A stretch of 64,000 bases of DNA from Halichoerus grypus (taxonomy: Eukaryota; Chordata; Mammalia; Carnivora; Phocidae): contig NC_135714.1 of assembly GCF_964656455.1 (NCBI RefSeq), forward strand, positions 165,494,243 to 165,558,242. Reading direction: 5' to 3'. The translations under genes and the position numbers were made by a program. Under the pieces are notes generated by a model. It was not told the origin of the DNA and did no database searches. It was given only the letters and a program-made list of their open reading frames with translations. Each line of letters starts with the position of its first letter. Position 1 is the stretch's first letter. Below, in pieces: positions 1-8,624 of the stretch.

Positions 1-1999
1 CCGATATTACGATATTGAAACCGTCCCAGGGCTCTCAGCCACAGTACACCCTAAACTGCTTCGCCCACACAGAGGTCGACGGTAGCTAAAGCACGGTTTC
101 TCTACTGTGTAGTTTCTTCGAGTTAGAACGCTAGCTCTTAGACTTCCATGCAAATGTGGGGCTGCCGTGCTAGCTTGGTAAAACACATGGGGAGTCGTGT
201 TCTGCCTTTCGCTGGGGCCTGAGTCTCACTCGCAAAATGCTTTGGACTCCCTTGCAGTGCTCTCACGCACGCACACAACAAAAGGCTTCCACCCTTAGGA
301 GCAGCTGTTTTACCTGCAGCTCGGATTCCCTACCGAGTTTTTCCTTCGAGTTAAGTGGCTGTCTTTAAGCCTGCACACACCCACGGGGCAACGGAACTAG
401 CCCCTTAAGCATGTAGTGAGTTGAGAGCTGCCTTCTGTACCGGACTGTCTCTCCCCCTATATTCCGAAATGGAAACCGTCCCCAGGCTGCCAGCCACAGT
501 ACACCCTAAACTGCTTCGCCCACACAGAGGTCGACGGTAGCTAAAGCACGGCTTCTCTACAGTGTTGTTTCTTCGACTTAGAACGCTAGCTATTAGACTT
601 CCCTGAAAAGTGGCGCTGCCGTGCTAGGTTGATGAAACACATGGGGAGTGGTGTTCTGCCTTTCGCTGGGGCCTGAGTCTCACTCGCAGAAAGCTTTGGA
701 CTCCCTTGCAGTGCTCTCACGCACGCACACAACAAAATGCTTCCACCCTCAGGAGCAGCTGTTTTACCTGCAGCACAGGCTCTCTACCGAGTTTTTCCTT
801 CGAGTTAGGTGGCTGTGTTTCAGCCTGCACACACACCCTGGGCAACGGTAGTAGCCCCATAACCATGATGTGAGTTGAGAGCTGCCTTCTGTGCCGGCCT
901 GTCCCTCCACCGATATTATGATATTGAAACCGTCCCAGGGCTCCCAACCTCAGTACACCCTAAACTGCTTCGCCCTCAGAGAGGTCGACGGTAGCTAAAG
1001 CACGGTTTCTCTACAGTGTTGTTTCTTCGACTTAGAAAGCTAACTATCAGACTTCCATGCAAAAGTGGGGCCGCAGTATTAGATTCATGGAGCAAGTGGG
1101 GAGTCGTGTTCTGGCTTCTTCTGGGGCCTGGGTCTCACAAGGAAAATGCTTTTGGACTCACTTGCTGTGCACTCACGCATGCACACCACACAATGCGTCC
1201 ACCCTGAGGCATGGCTCTTTTAGCCGAAGCAGGAATTCTCTACAGAGTTGTTCCTTTGAGTTAGGCGGTTGGCTTATGGCCTGCAGGAACACACGGGGCA
1301 AGGGTACTGGCCTCATAAACAAGAGGTGAGTTGAGAGCTGCCTTCCGCACCGGCCTGTTTCTCACTCCATTTCACGTATGGGACCCTTTCCCCGGTCTCT
1401 CATACACGAACACTATACAACTCCTGCGGCTTCAGGAACTGCAATGTTAGCTAAAGCGCAGTAACGCTACAGCATTGATTCTTGGTGTTAGTAGTCTGGT
1501 AGGCGAATGAGCTGCACCTGGGATTCTTGACAGGCTTGTTTCTTCCCAGTCAGTGTCGAGCACATAGCATTCCAAGCACACATGGAGCAGTAGTGTTAGC
1601 TTCAGGTAGCAAGAGCTGAGTCCAGAGGTGCCTTCTGCCCGGACCTATTTCTCCCTTGGTTTCACGTATGGAACCCGTTCCCCAGGCTGTCAGCCACGGT
1701 ACTCCGTGTAATACTTCCTCCATCTAGAGGTCGACGGTAGCTAAAGCAGGGTTTCTCTACAGTGTTGTTTCTTCGAGTTAGAACACTAGCTGTTAGACTT
1801 CCATGCAAAAGTGGGGCTGCCGTGCTAGCGTGATGAAACACATGGGGAGTCGTGTTCTGCCTTCTGCTGGGGCCTGAGGCTCACTCACAAAAAGCTTTGG
1901 ACTCCCTTGCAGGGCTCTCATGCACGCACACAACAGAATGCTTCCACCTTCAAGAGCGGCTCTTTTAGCTGAAGCATGGATTCTCCAGCGAGTTTTTCC

Positions 2000-2014
2000 T
2001 TCGAGTTAGGCGGT
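2000..2014 (+). promoter_or_regulatory. CENP-B-box-like motif (one core mismatch), M5
   Basis: TTCGAGTTAGGCGGT against the CENP-B core TTCGnnnnAnnCGGG: eight of nine fixed bases agree and the last G is T. It recurs in every complete copy, e.g. 7338, 12676, 17102, 22440, 27778, 33116, 38454, 43790, 49130, 54470 and 59804. The TTCGAGTTA core occurs in many monomers, but the CGG part only here. Binding is not shown by this. Confidence 0.3.
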
Positions 2015-2234
2015 TTTCATGAAGCCTGCACACACACCCGGGGCAACGGTACTAGCCCCATAACCATGGTGTGAGTTGAGAGCTGCCTTCTCTCCGGGCT
2101 GTCTCTCCCTCGATTTTAGGAAACGGAACCCGTCCCCAGGCTCTCACCCACCGTACACCCTAAACTGCTTCCTCCCACACAGAGGTCGTCGGTAGCTAAA
2201 GCACGGTTTCTCTTCAGTGTTGTTTCTCCGAGTT

Positions 2235-2250
2235 AGAACGCTTGCTATTA
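2235..2250 (+). repeat. L1 target-site duplication, left copy
   Basis: AGAACGCTTGCTATTA immediately before the L1, repeated exactly at 2954-2969 after its tail. The same pair recurs in all twelve complete HOR copies (16 bp on each side of every L1). It is normal monomer sequence: related monomers read AGAACGCTAGCTATTA here. Confidence 0.95.
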
Positions 2251-2475
2251 ATGTCCACAATAGCCAAACTGTGGAAAGAGCCAAGATGTCCACCAACAGA
2301 TGAATGGATAAAGAAGAGGGGGTATATATATATATATACAATGGAATATTATGCAGCCATCAAAAGGAATGAGATCTTGCCCTCTGCAACGACGTGGATG
2401 GAACTGGAGGGTATCATGCTGAGCGAAATAAGTCAAACAGAGAAAGACATGTATCATATGACCTCACTGATATGA
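2251..2475 (+). pseudogene. L1 ORF2 C-terminal remnant (intact frame, 74 codons)
   Basis: Frame from 2251 to the TGA at 2473-2475 encodes IAKLWKEP, PTDEWIKK, YTMEYYAAIK and a tail ending MYHMTSLI. This is the recognisable C-terminus of the L1 ORF2 protein, which carries endonuclease and reverse transcriptase further upstream. All catalytic domains are missing, so it is a dead remnant. The same frame is open in copies 2-8 and 12 (7589, 12927, 17353, 22691, 28029, 33367, 38705, 60055). The IYIY stretch comes from an expanded TA run inside the codons. Confidence 0.88.
2323..2338 (+). repeat. (TA)8 microsatellite inside L1 ORF2 remnant
   Basis: A TA run following GAGGGGG. It has 8 units in copies 1-8 and 12, 9 units in copies 9 and 10, and 7 units in copy 11. 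With the 912-bp deletion, a 2-bp loss near 41929 and the AA indel near 55446, it accounts for the copy-length variation in the window. Confidence 0.93.
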
Positions 2476-2517
2476 GGAATTCTTAATCTCAGGAAACAAA
2501 CTGAGGGTTGCTGGAGT

Positions 2518-2542
2518 GGGGGCTGGGGTGGGAGGGATGGGG
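2518..2542 (+). other. G-quadruplex-type motif 1 in L1 3' UTR
   Basis: Five runs of three or more G separated by 1-2 bases (GGGGG-CT-GGGG-T-GGG-A-GGG-AT-GGGG). This fits the usual G3+N1-7 pattern. It recurs at the same offset in all twelve L1 copies, always on the + strand. Confidence 0.75.
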
Positions 2543-2775
2543 TCACTGGGTGTTGGACACTGGGGAGGGTATGTGTTCTGGTAAGCGCTGTGAATTGTGC
2601 AAGACTGTTGAATCTCAGATCTGTACCTCTGAAACAAATAATGCAATATATGTTAAGAAAGAAAAAAAGAAGAAGAAGAATGTAGCAGGAGGGGAAGAAT
2701 GAAGGGGGGAAAATCGGAGGGGGAAAAGAACCATGAGAGACGATGGACTCTGAAAAACAAACTGAGGGTTCTAGA

Positions 2776-2798
2776 GGGGAGGGGGGTGGGAGGATGGG
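2776..2798 (+). other. G-quadruplex-type motif 2 in L1 3' UTR
   Basis: GGGG-A-GGGGGG-T-GGG-AGGAT-GGG, within the second polypurine tract. G-rich polypurine tracts are a known feature of mammalian L1 3' UTRs. It recurs in all twelve L1 copies. Confidence 0.75.
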
Positions 2799-2923
2799 TT
2801 AGCCTGGTGATGGGTATTGAGCAGGGCACGATCTGCATGGAGCACTGGGTGATATGCACAAACAATGAATCATGGAACACTATATCTAAAACTAATGATG
2901 TAATGTATGGGGATTAACATAAC

Positions 2924-2929
2924 AATAAA
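2924..2929 (+). promoter_or_regulatory. AATAAA polyadenylation signal of L1
   Basis: AATAAA about 25 bp before the end of the L1 tail, the expected place for the L1 poly(A) signal. Present in every L1 copy, so a forward transcript of the array would meet one such signal per HOR. Confidence 0.7.
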
Positions 2930-2953
2930 AACATTTAATAATAATAATAATAA

Positions 2954-2969
2954 AGAACGCTTGCTATTA
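2954..2969 (+). repeat. L1 target-site duplication, right copy
   Basis: Identical to 2235-2250. The satellite monomer resumes directly after it with GACTTCCAT, as in uninterrupted monomers. Confidence 0.95.
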
Positions 2970-4711
2970 GACTTCCATAAGCAAAAGTGGGGCCGCAGTG
3001 CTAGCTTCATGAAACAAGTGGGGAGTCGTGTTCTGTCTTCTGCCGGGGCCTGAGTCCCACACGGAAAATGGGTCTGGACTCCCTTGCAGTGCTCTCACGC
3101 ACGCACACAACAAAATGCTGCCACCCTCAGGAGCAGCTGTTTTACCTGCAGCACAGGCTCTCAACCGAGTTTTTCCTTCGAGTTAGGTGGCTGTGTTTAA
3201 GCCTGCACACACACCCTGGGCAATGGTACTAGCCCCATAACCATGATGTGATTTGAGAGCTGCCTTCTGTACCGGCCTGTCTCTCCCCGATATTACGATA
3301 TTGAAACCGTCCCAGGGCTCTCAGCCACAGTACACCCTAAACTGCTTCGCCCACACAGAGGTCGACGGTAGCTAAAGCACGGCTTCTCTACAGTGTTGTT
3401 TCTTCGAGTTAGAACGCTAGCTATTAGACTTCCATGCAAAAGTGGGGCTGCCGTGCTAGCGTGATGAAACACATGGGGAGTCGTGTTCTGCCTTTCGCTG
3501 GGGCCTGAGTCTCACTCGCAAAAAGCTTTGGACTCCCTTGCAGTGCTCTCACGCACGCACACAACAAAATGCTTGCACCCTCAGGAGCAGCTCTTTTACC
3601 TGCAGCACAGGCTCTCTACCGAGTTTTTCCTTCGAGTTAGGTGGCTGTGTTTAAGCCTGCACACACCCACGGGGCAACGGAACTAGCCCCATAACCATGT
3701 AGTGAGTTCAGATCTGCCTTATGTGCCAGCCTGTCTCTCCCCCGATATTATGAAATGGAAACCGTCCCCAGGCTCTCAGCCACAGTACACCCTAAACTGC
3801 TTCGCCCACAGAGAGGTCGACGGTAGCTAAAGCACAGTTTCTCTACAGTGTTGTTTCTCCGAGTTAGAAAGCTAGCTGTTAGACTTCCATGCAAAAGTGG
3901 GGCCGCAGTCCTAGCTTCATGGAGCAAGTGGGGAGTCGTGTTCTGGCTTCTTCCGGGGCCTGGGTCTCACAAGGAAAATGCTTTTGGACTCACTTGCAGT
4001 GCGCTCACGCATGCACACAGCAAAATGCGTCCACCCTGAGGCATGGCTCTTTTAGCCGAAGCAGGAATTCCCTACAGAGTTGTTCCTTTGAGTTAGGTGG
4101 TTGGCTTTAGGCCTGCAGGCACCCCCGGGGCAAGGGCACTAGCCTCATCAACCAGAGGTGACTTGAGAGCTGCCTTCCGCACCGGCCTGTTTCTCACTCC
4201 ATTTCACGTCTGGGACCCTTTCCCCGGTCTCTCGTACACGAGCAGGGTCAAATTCCTCCTGCTTCAGGAACGGCAATGTTAACTCAAGCGCAGTCACTCG
4301 AGAGGATTGATTCTTGGTGTTAGTAGCCTGGGAACTAGGCATCCAGGCACACAGGGTACAGCAGTGCTAATCTCCTCAAACAAGAGGTGAGTCGACAGCA
4401 GCCTTCCTTCCAGGCCTGCTTCTCACTCCGAGTTACGTTTAGGTTCCATTTCTCATGCTTTCACAAAAACGCACAACAGATGAAGTGCACGCTCAGGAAG
4501 GGCGATCTTTGCTGAGGCACGGGTTCTCTACAGTTTTGTTCCTTTGCGTTGCGTGGATGGCACTGAGGACTCCACGCACACACGGGAGAGCCGATCTAGT
4601 TTCCCGAAACAAGAGTTGAGTCCATAGGGGCCTTCTGCCCATGCTTATTTCTCCCTCCGAATTCGGCTGGGACTCCTTCCCCAGGTTTGCACTCAAGCAG
4701 ACTTGAAAATG

Positions 4712-4725
4712 CTGCCACCCTGTGG
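4712..4725. promoter_or_regulatory. CTCF-like motif in M11
   Basis: CTGCCACCCTGTGG resembles the reverse form of the CTCF core (CTGCCACCTAGTGG-type) with two mismatches in the centre. It is present once per HOR (copy 2: 10050-10063). A match of this strength can arise by chance. Confidence 0.2.
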
Positions 4726-5338
4726 AGAGGCGAACGAGCTGAAGCTGGGGTTCTTGAGCGGCTTCTTTCTGCCAAATCAGTGTGGAGCCCTTAGCATTCC
4801 TATGCACACATGGAGCCGAAGTGTTAGCTTCAGGTAACAAGAGCTGAGTCGAGAGGAGCCTTCTGGCCCGGACTCCTTCTCCCTCGGTTTCACGTAAGGA
4901 ACCCGTTCCTCAGGCTCTCACCCACGGTAGCCTGGAAAGTGCTTCCTCCCTCAGAGAGGTGGATGGTAGCTAAAGCACGGTTTCTCTACCGTGTTGTTTC
5001 TTCCAGGGAGAACGCTAGCGATTAGATTTCCATGCAAAAGTAGGGCCGCAGTGCTAGCTAAATGAAACACACGGGGAGTCGTCTTCTGCCTTTTGCTGGG
5101 GCCTGAGTCTCACTCGCAGAAACTTTGGACTCCCTTGCAGTCCTCTCACGCACGCACACAACCAAATGCTTCCACCCTCAGGAGCGGCTGTTTGAGCTGA
5201 AGCACGGATTCTCTACCGTGTTTTTCCTTTGAGTTAGGTGGCTGTCTTTCAGCCTGCACACACACCCAGGGCAACGGTACTAGCCCCATAACCATGATGT
5301 GAGTTGAGAGCTGCCTTCTGTACCGGCCTGTCTCTCCC

Positions 5339-5793
5339 CCGATTTTACAAAATGGAAAATGTCCCCAGGCTCTCAGCCACAGTACACCCTAAACTGCTTC
5401 GCCCACAGAGAGGTCGACGGTAGCTAAAGCACGGTTTCTCTACTGTGTAGTTTCTTCGAGTTAGAACGCTAGCTCTTAGACTTCCATGCAAATGTGGGGC
5501 TGCCGTGCTAGCTTGGTAAAACACATGGGGAGTCGTGTTCTGCCTTTCGCTGGGGCCTGAGTCTCACTCGCAAAATGCTTTGGACTCCCTTGCAGTGCTC
5601 TCACGCACGCACACAACAAAAGGCTTCCACCCTTAGGAGCAGCTGTTTTACCTGCAGCTCGGATTCCCTACCGAGTTTTTCCTTCGAGTTAAGTGGCTGT
5701 CTTTAAGCCTGCACACACCCACGGGGCAACGGAACTAGCCCCTTAAGCATGTAGTGAGTTGAGAGCTGCCTTCTGTACCGGACTGTCTCTCCC
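5339..5793 (+). repeat. Monomer M1 (455 bp), block I
   Basis: Reference monomer in copy 2. It holds two diverged ~227-bp halves: one around GGTAGCTAAAGCACGG at 5419, the other around the aligned TACCTGCAGCTCGG near 5649. Each is followed about 33 bp later by TTCGAGTTA. Its counterpart in block II is M6. Equivalent positions in other copies are at the copy start plus 0-454. Confidence 0.85.
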
Positions 5794-6247
5794 CCTATAT
5801 TCCGAAATGGAAACCGTCCCCAGGCTGCCAGCCACAGTACACCCTAAACTGCTTCGCCCACACAGAGGTCGACGGTAGCTAAAGCACGGCTTCTCTACAG
5901 TGTTGTTTCTTCGACTTAGAACGCTAGCTATTAGACTTCCCTGAAAAGTGGCGCTGCCGTGCTAGCTTGATGAAACACATGGGGAGTGGTGTTCTGCCTT
6001 TCGCTGGGGCCTGAGTCTCACTCGCAGAAAGCTTTGGACTCCCTTGCAGTGCTCTCACGCACGCACACAACAAAATGCTTCCACCCTCAGGAGCAGCTGT
6101 TTTACCTGCAGCACAGGCTCTCTACCGAGTTTTTCCTTCGAGTTAGGTGGCTGTGTTTAAGCCTGCACACACACCCTGGGCAACGGTAGTAGCCCCATAA
6201 CCATGATGTGAGTTGAGAGCTGCCTTCTGTGCCGGCCTGTCCCTCCA
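5794..6247 (+). repeat. Monomer M2 (454 bp), block I
   Basis: Dimeric monomer, counterpart of M7 in block II. Marker: TTCCCTGAAAAGTGGCGC where most monomers read TTCCATGCAAAAGTGGGGC. It contains a GTCGAC site at the usual place. Confidence 0.85.
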
Positions 6248-6703
6248 CCGATATTATGATATTGAAACCGTCCCAGGGCTCCCAACCTCAGTACACCCTA
6301 AACTGCTTCGCCCTCAGAGAGGTCGACGGTAGCTAAAGCACGGTTTCTCTACAGTGTTGTTTCTTCGACTTAGAAAGCTAACTATCAGACTTCCATGCAA
6401 AAGTGGGGCCGCAGTATTAGATTCATGGAGCAAGTGGGGAGTCGTGTTCTGGCTTCTTCTGGGGCCTGGGTCTCACAAGGAAAATGCTTTTGGACTCACT
6501 TGCTGTGCACTCACGCATGCACACCACACAATGCGTCCACCCTGAGGCATGGCTCTTTTAGCCGAAGCAGGAATTCTCTACAGAGTTGTTCCTTTGAGTT
6601 AGGCGGTTGGCTTATGGCCTGCAGGAACACACGGGGCAAGGGTACTGGCCTCATAAACAAGAGGTGAGTTGAGAGCTGCCTTCCGCACCGGCCTGTTTCT
6701 CAC
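6248..6703 (+). repeat. Monomer M3 (456 bp), block I
   Basis: Dimeric monomer, counterpart of M8. Markers shared with M8: ATGGAGCAAGTGGGGAG and GGGTCTCACAAGGAAAATGC. The pair is more similar to each other than to neighbouring monomers, which supports the two-block origin of the HOR. Confidence 0.85.
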
Positions 6704-6993
6704 TCCATTTCACGTATGGGACCCTTTCCCCGGTCTCTCATACACGAACACTATACAACTCCTGCGGCTTCAGGAACTGCAATGTTAGCTAAAGCGCAGT
6801 AACGCTACAGCATTGATTCTTGGTGTTAGTAGTCTGGTAGGCGAATGAGCTGCACCTGGGATTCTTGACAGGCTTGTTTCTTCCCAGTCAGTGTCGAGCA
6901 CATAGCATTCCAAGCACACATGGAGCAGTAGTGTTAGCTTCAGGTAGCAAGAGCTGAGTCCAGAGGTGCCTTCTGCCCGGACCTATTTCTCCC
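6704..6993 (+). repeat. Monomer M4, internally deleted (290 bp), block I
   Basis: Starts like M9 (CCATTTCACGT, GCTTCAGGAAC, TGGTGTTAGTAG) and ends like M11 (GAGCTG, CACACATGGAGC, GTTAGCTTCAGGTA). The equivalent of M10 and parts of M9 and M11, about 395 bp, is absent. The join reads GTCTGGTAGGCGAATG near 6834; AGGC occurs at both inferred parental breakpoints, a short microhomology. Confidence 0.8.
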
Positions 6994-7447
6994 TTGGTTT
7001 CACGTATGGAACCCGTTCCCCAGGCTCTCAGCCACGGTACTCCGTGTAATACTTCCTCCATCTAGAGGTCGACGGTAGCTAAAGCAGGGTTTCTCTACAG
7101 TGTTGTTTCTTCGAGTTAGAACACTAGCTGTTAGACTTCCATGCAAAAGTGGGGCTGCCGTGCTAGCGTGATGAAACACATGGGGAGTCGTGTTCTGCCT
7201 TCTGCTGGGGCCTGAGGCTCACTCACAAAAAGCTTTGGACTCCCTTGCAGGGCTCTCATGCACGCACACAACAGAATGCTTCCACCTTCAAGAGCGGCTC
7301 TTTTAGCTGAAGCATGGATTCTCCAGCGAGTTTTTCCTTCGAGTTAGGCGGTTTTCATGAAGCCTGCACACACACCCGGGGCAACGGTACTAGCCCCATA
7401 ACCATGGTGTGAGTTGAGAGCTGCCTTCTCTCCGGGCTGTCTCTCCC
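6994..7447 (+). repeat. Monomer M5 (454 bp), block I
   Basis: Dimeric monomer, counterpart of M12 (both start TTTCACGTA-GGAACCCGTTC). It contains the best CENP-B-box-like match in the HOR at 7338-7352. It also carries useful copy markers: ACAGAATGC versus ACATAATGC, and AAAAGCTTTGG versus AAAAGGCTTTGG. Confidence 0.85.
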
Positions 7448-8624
7448 TCGATTTTAGGAAACGGAACCCGTCCCCAGGCTCTCACCCACCGTACACCCTA
7501 AACTGCTTCCTCCCACACAGAGGTCGTCGGTAGCTAAAGCACGGTTTCTCTTCAGTGTTGTTTCTCCGAGTTAGAACGCTTGCTATTAATGTCCACAATA
7601 GCCAAACTGTGGAAAGAGCCAAGATGTCCACCAACAGATGAATGGATAAAGAAGAGGGGGTATATATATATATATACAATGGAATATTATGCAGCCATCA
7701 AAAGGAATGAGATCTTGCCCTCTGCAACGACGTGGATGGAACTGGAGGGTATCATGCTGAGCGAAATAAGTCAAACAGAGAAAGACATGTATCATATGAC
7801 CTCACTGATATGAGGAATTCTTAATCTCAGGAAACAAACTGAGGGTTGCTGGAGTGGGGGCTGGGGTGGGAGGGATGGGGTCACTGGGTGTTGGACACTG
7901 GGGAGGGTATGTGTTCTGGTAAGCGCTGTGAATTGTGCAAGACTGTTGAATCTCAGATCTGTACCTCTGAAACAAATAATGCAATATATGTTAAGAAAGA
8001 AAAAAAGAAGAAGAAGAATGTAGCAGGAGGGGAAGAATGAAGGGGGGAAAATCGGAGGGGGAAAAGAACCATGAGAGACGATGGACTCTGAAAAACAAAC
8101 TGAGGGTTCTAGAGGGGAGGGGGGTGGGAGGATGGGTTAGCCTGGTGATGGGTATTGAGCAGGGCACGATCTGCATGGAGCACTGGGTGATATGCACAAA
8201 CAATGAATCATGGAACACTATATCTAAAACTAATGATGTAATGTATGGGGATTAACATAACAATAAAAACATTTAATAATAATAATAATAAAGAACGCTT
8301 GCTATTAGACTTCCATAAGCAAAAGTGGGGCCGCAGTGCTAGCTTCATGAAACAAGTGGGGAGTCGTGTTCTGTCTTCTGCCGGGGCCTGAGTCCCACAC
8401 GGAAAATGGGTCTGGACTCCCTTGCAGTGCTCTCACGCATGCACACAACAAAATGCTGCCACCCTCAGGAGCAGCTGTTTTACCTGCAGCACAGGCTCTC
8501 AACCGAGTTTTTCCTTCGAGTTAGGTGGCTGTGTTTAAGCCTGCACACACACCCTGGGCAATGGTACTAGCCCCATAACCATGATGTGATTTGAGAGCTG
8601 CCTTCTGTACCGGCCTGTCTCTCC
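7448..8624 (+). repeat. Monomer M6 interrupted by L1 (458 bp satellite + 719 bp)
   Basis: Dimeric monomer, counterpart of M1, split by the L1 at 7589-8291 and its duplicated 16-bp target. Removing the 703-bp L1 and one target copy restores a normal ~457-bp monomer spacing. That shows the insertion hit an existing satellite monomer. Confidence 0.88.
7589..8291 (+). mobile_element. Truncated LINE-1, HOR copy 2
   Basis: Same 703-bp insertion with target duplications at 7573-7588 and 8292-8307. (TA)8 and 6-G form. Confidence 0.93.

Larger units (their letters stand above)
2251..2953 (+). mobile_element. 5'-truncated LINE-1 3' end, HOR copy 1 (founder description)
   Basis: A 703-bp non-LTR retrotransposon fragment in the sense orientation. 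Seen in sequence: the C-terminal end of L1 ORF2 (2251-2475, stop TGA at 2473), a G-rich 3' UTR from 2476, an internal A/GAA-rich stretch (about 2652-2682), a second polypurine tract, AATAAA at 2924-2929 and a TAA-repeat tail to 2953. It is flanked by a perfect 16-bp target-site duplication. The upstream break reads GAGTT/AGAACG, close to the L1 endonuclease preference TT/AAAA on this strand. Known: truncation at the 5' end, a 3' tail and a target duplication are the marks of L1 retrotransposition. From memory the 3' UTR resembles carnivore L1s and seems to lack roughly 100 bp between GATATGAGGAATTC and TTAATCTCAGG; both points are inference. Confidence 0.93.
1..5338 (+). repeat. HOR copy 1 (left edge chimeric)
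   Basis: Full-length register, but bases 1 to about 71-96 match the M7 monomer type (as at 3287-3380) rather than the M1 type seen at every other copy start (as at 5339). From base 97 on it follows M1. Private or rare bases by eye: C at 821, G at 1689, G at 4471. The GCGAACGAG form near 4730 is shared only with copies 9 and 10. The G-run in the L1 3' UTR is the 6-G form. Confidence 0.95.

Noticed and set aside
83..125. tRNA-like A-box/B-box (TAGCTAAAGCACGG and CTTCGAGTTAG about 33 bp apart) suggesting a SINE or Pol III origin of the 227-bp unit
   Set aside because: Each box has mismatches at important positions, and there is no tRNA fold or terminator pattern. The spacing is suggestive but too weak to call.
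229..270. CA-rich and CGCACGCACAC stretches as Z-DNA or microsatellite elements
   Set aside because: They are short, non-expanded parts of every monomer and do not vary in length among copies, so there is nothing beyond the monomer itself.
648..851. ORF of 67 codons (CLSLGPESHSQKALDSL type) repeated in every copy and, diverged, in M7 at 3483-3686
   Set aside because: It is monomer sequence read in one frame. Other frames of the same monomers give equally long ORFs, there is no domain, start context or codon pattern, and the frame is not kept across all monomers.
1057..1329. 90-codon ORF in M3 with a 73-codon relative in M8 (3889-4110)
   Set aside because: M3 and M8 are paralogous monomers, so shared reading is expected. 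The end differs by simple substitutions and the satellite origin explains it.
2652..2700. Possible second L1 inserted into the A-rich tail of a first
   Set aside because: There are two A-rich stretches, but only one target-site duplication flanks the whole 703 bp and none flanks the second part. I recall carnivore L1 3' UTRs with this internal A/GAA-rich segment, so one insertion is simpler. Alignment to a full-length L1 would settle it.
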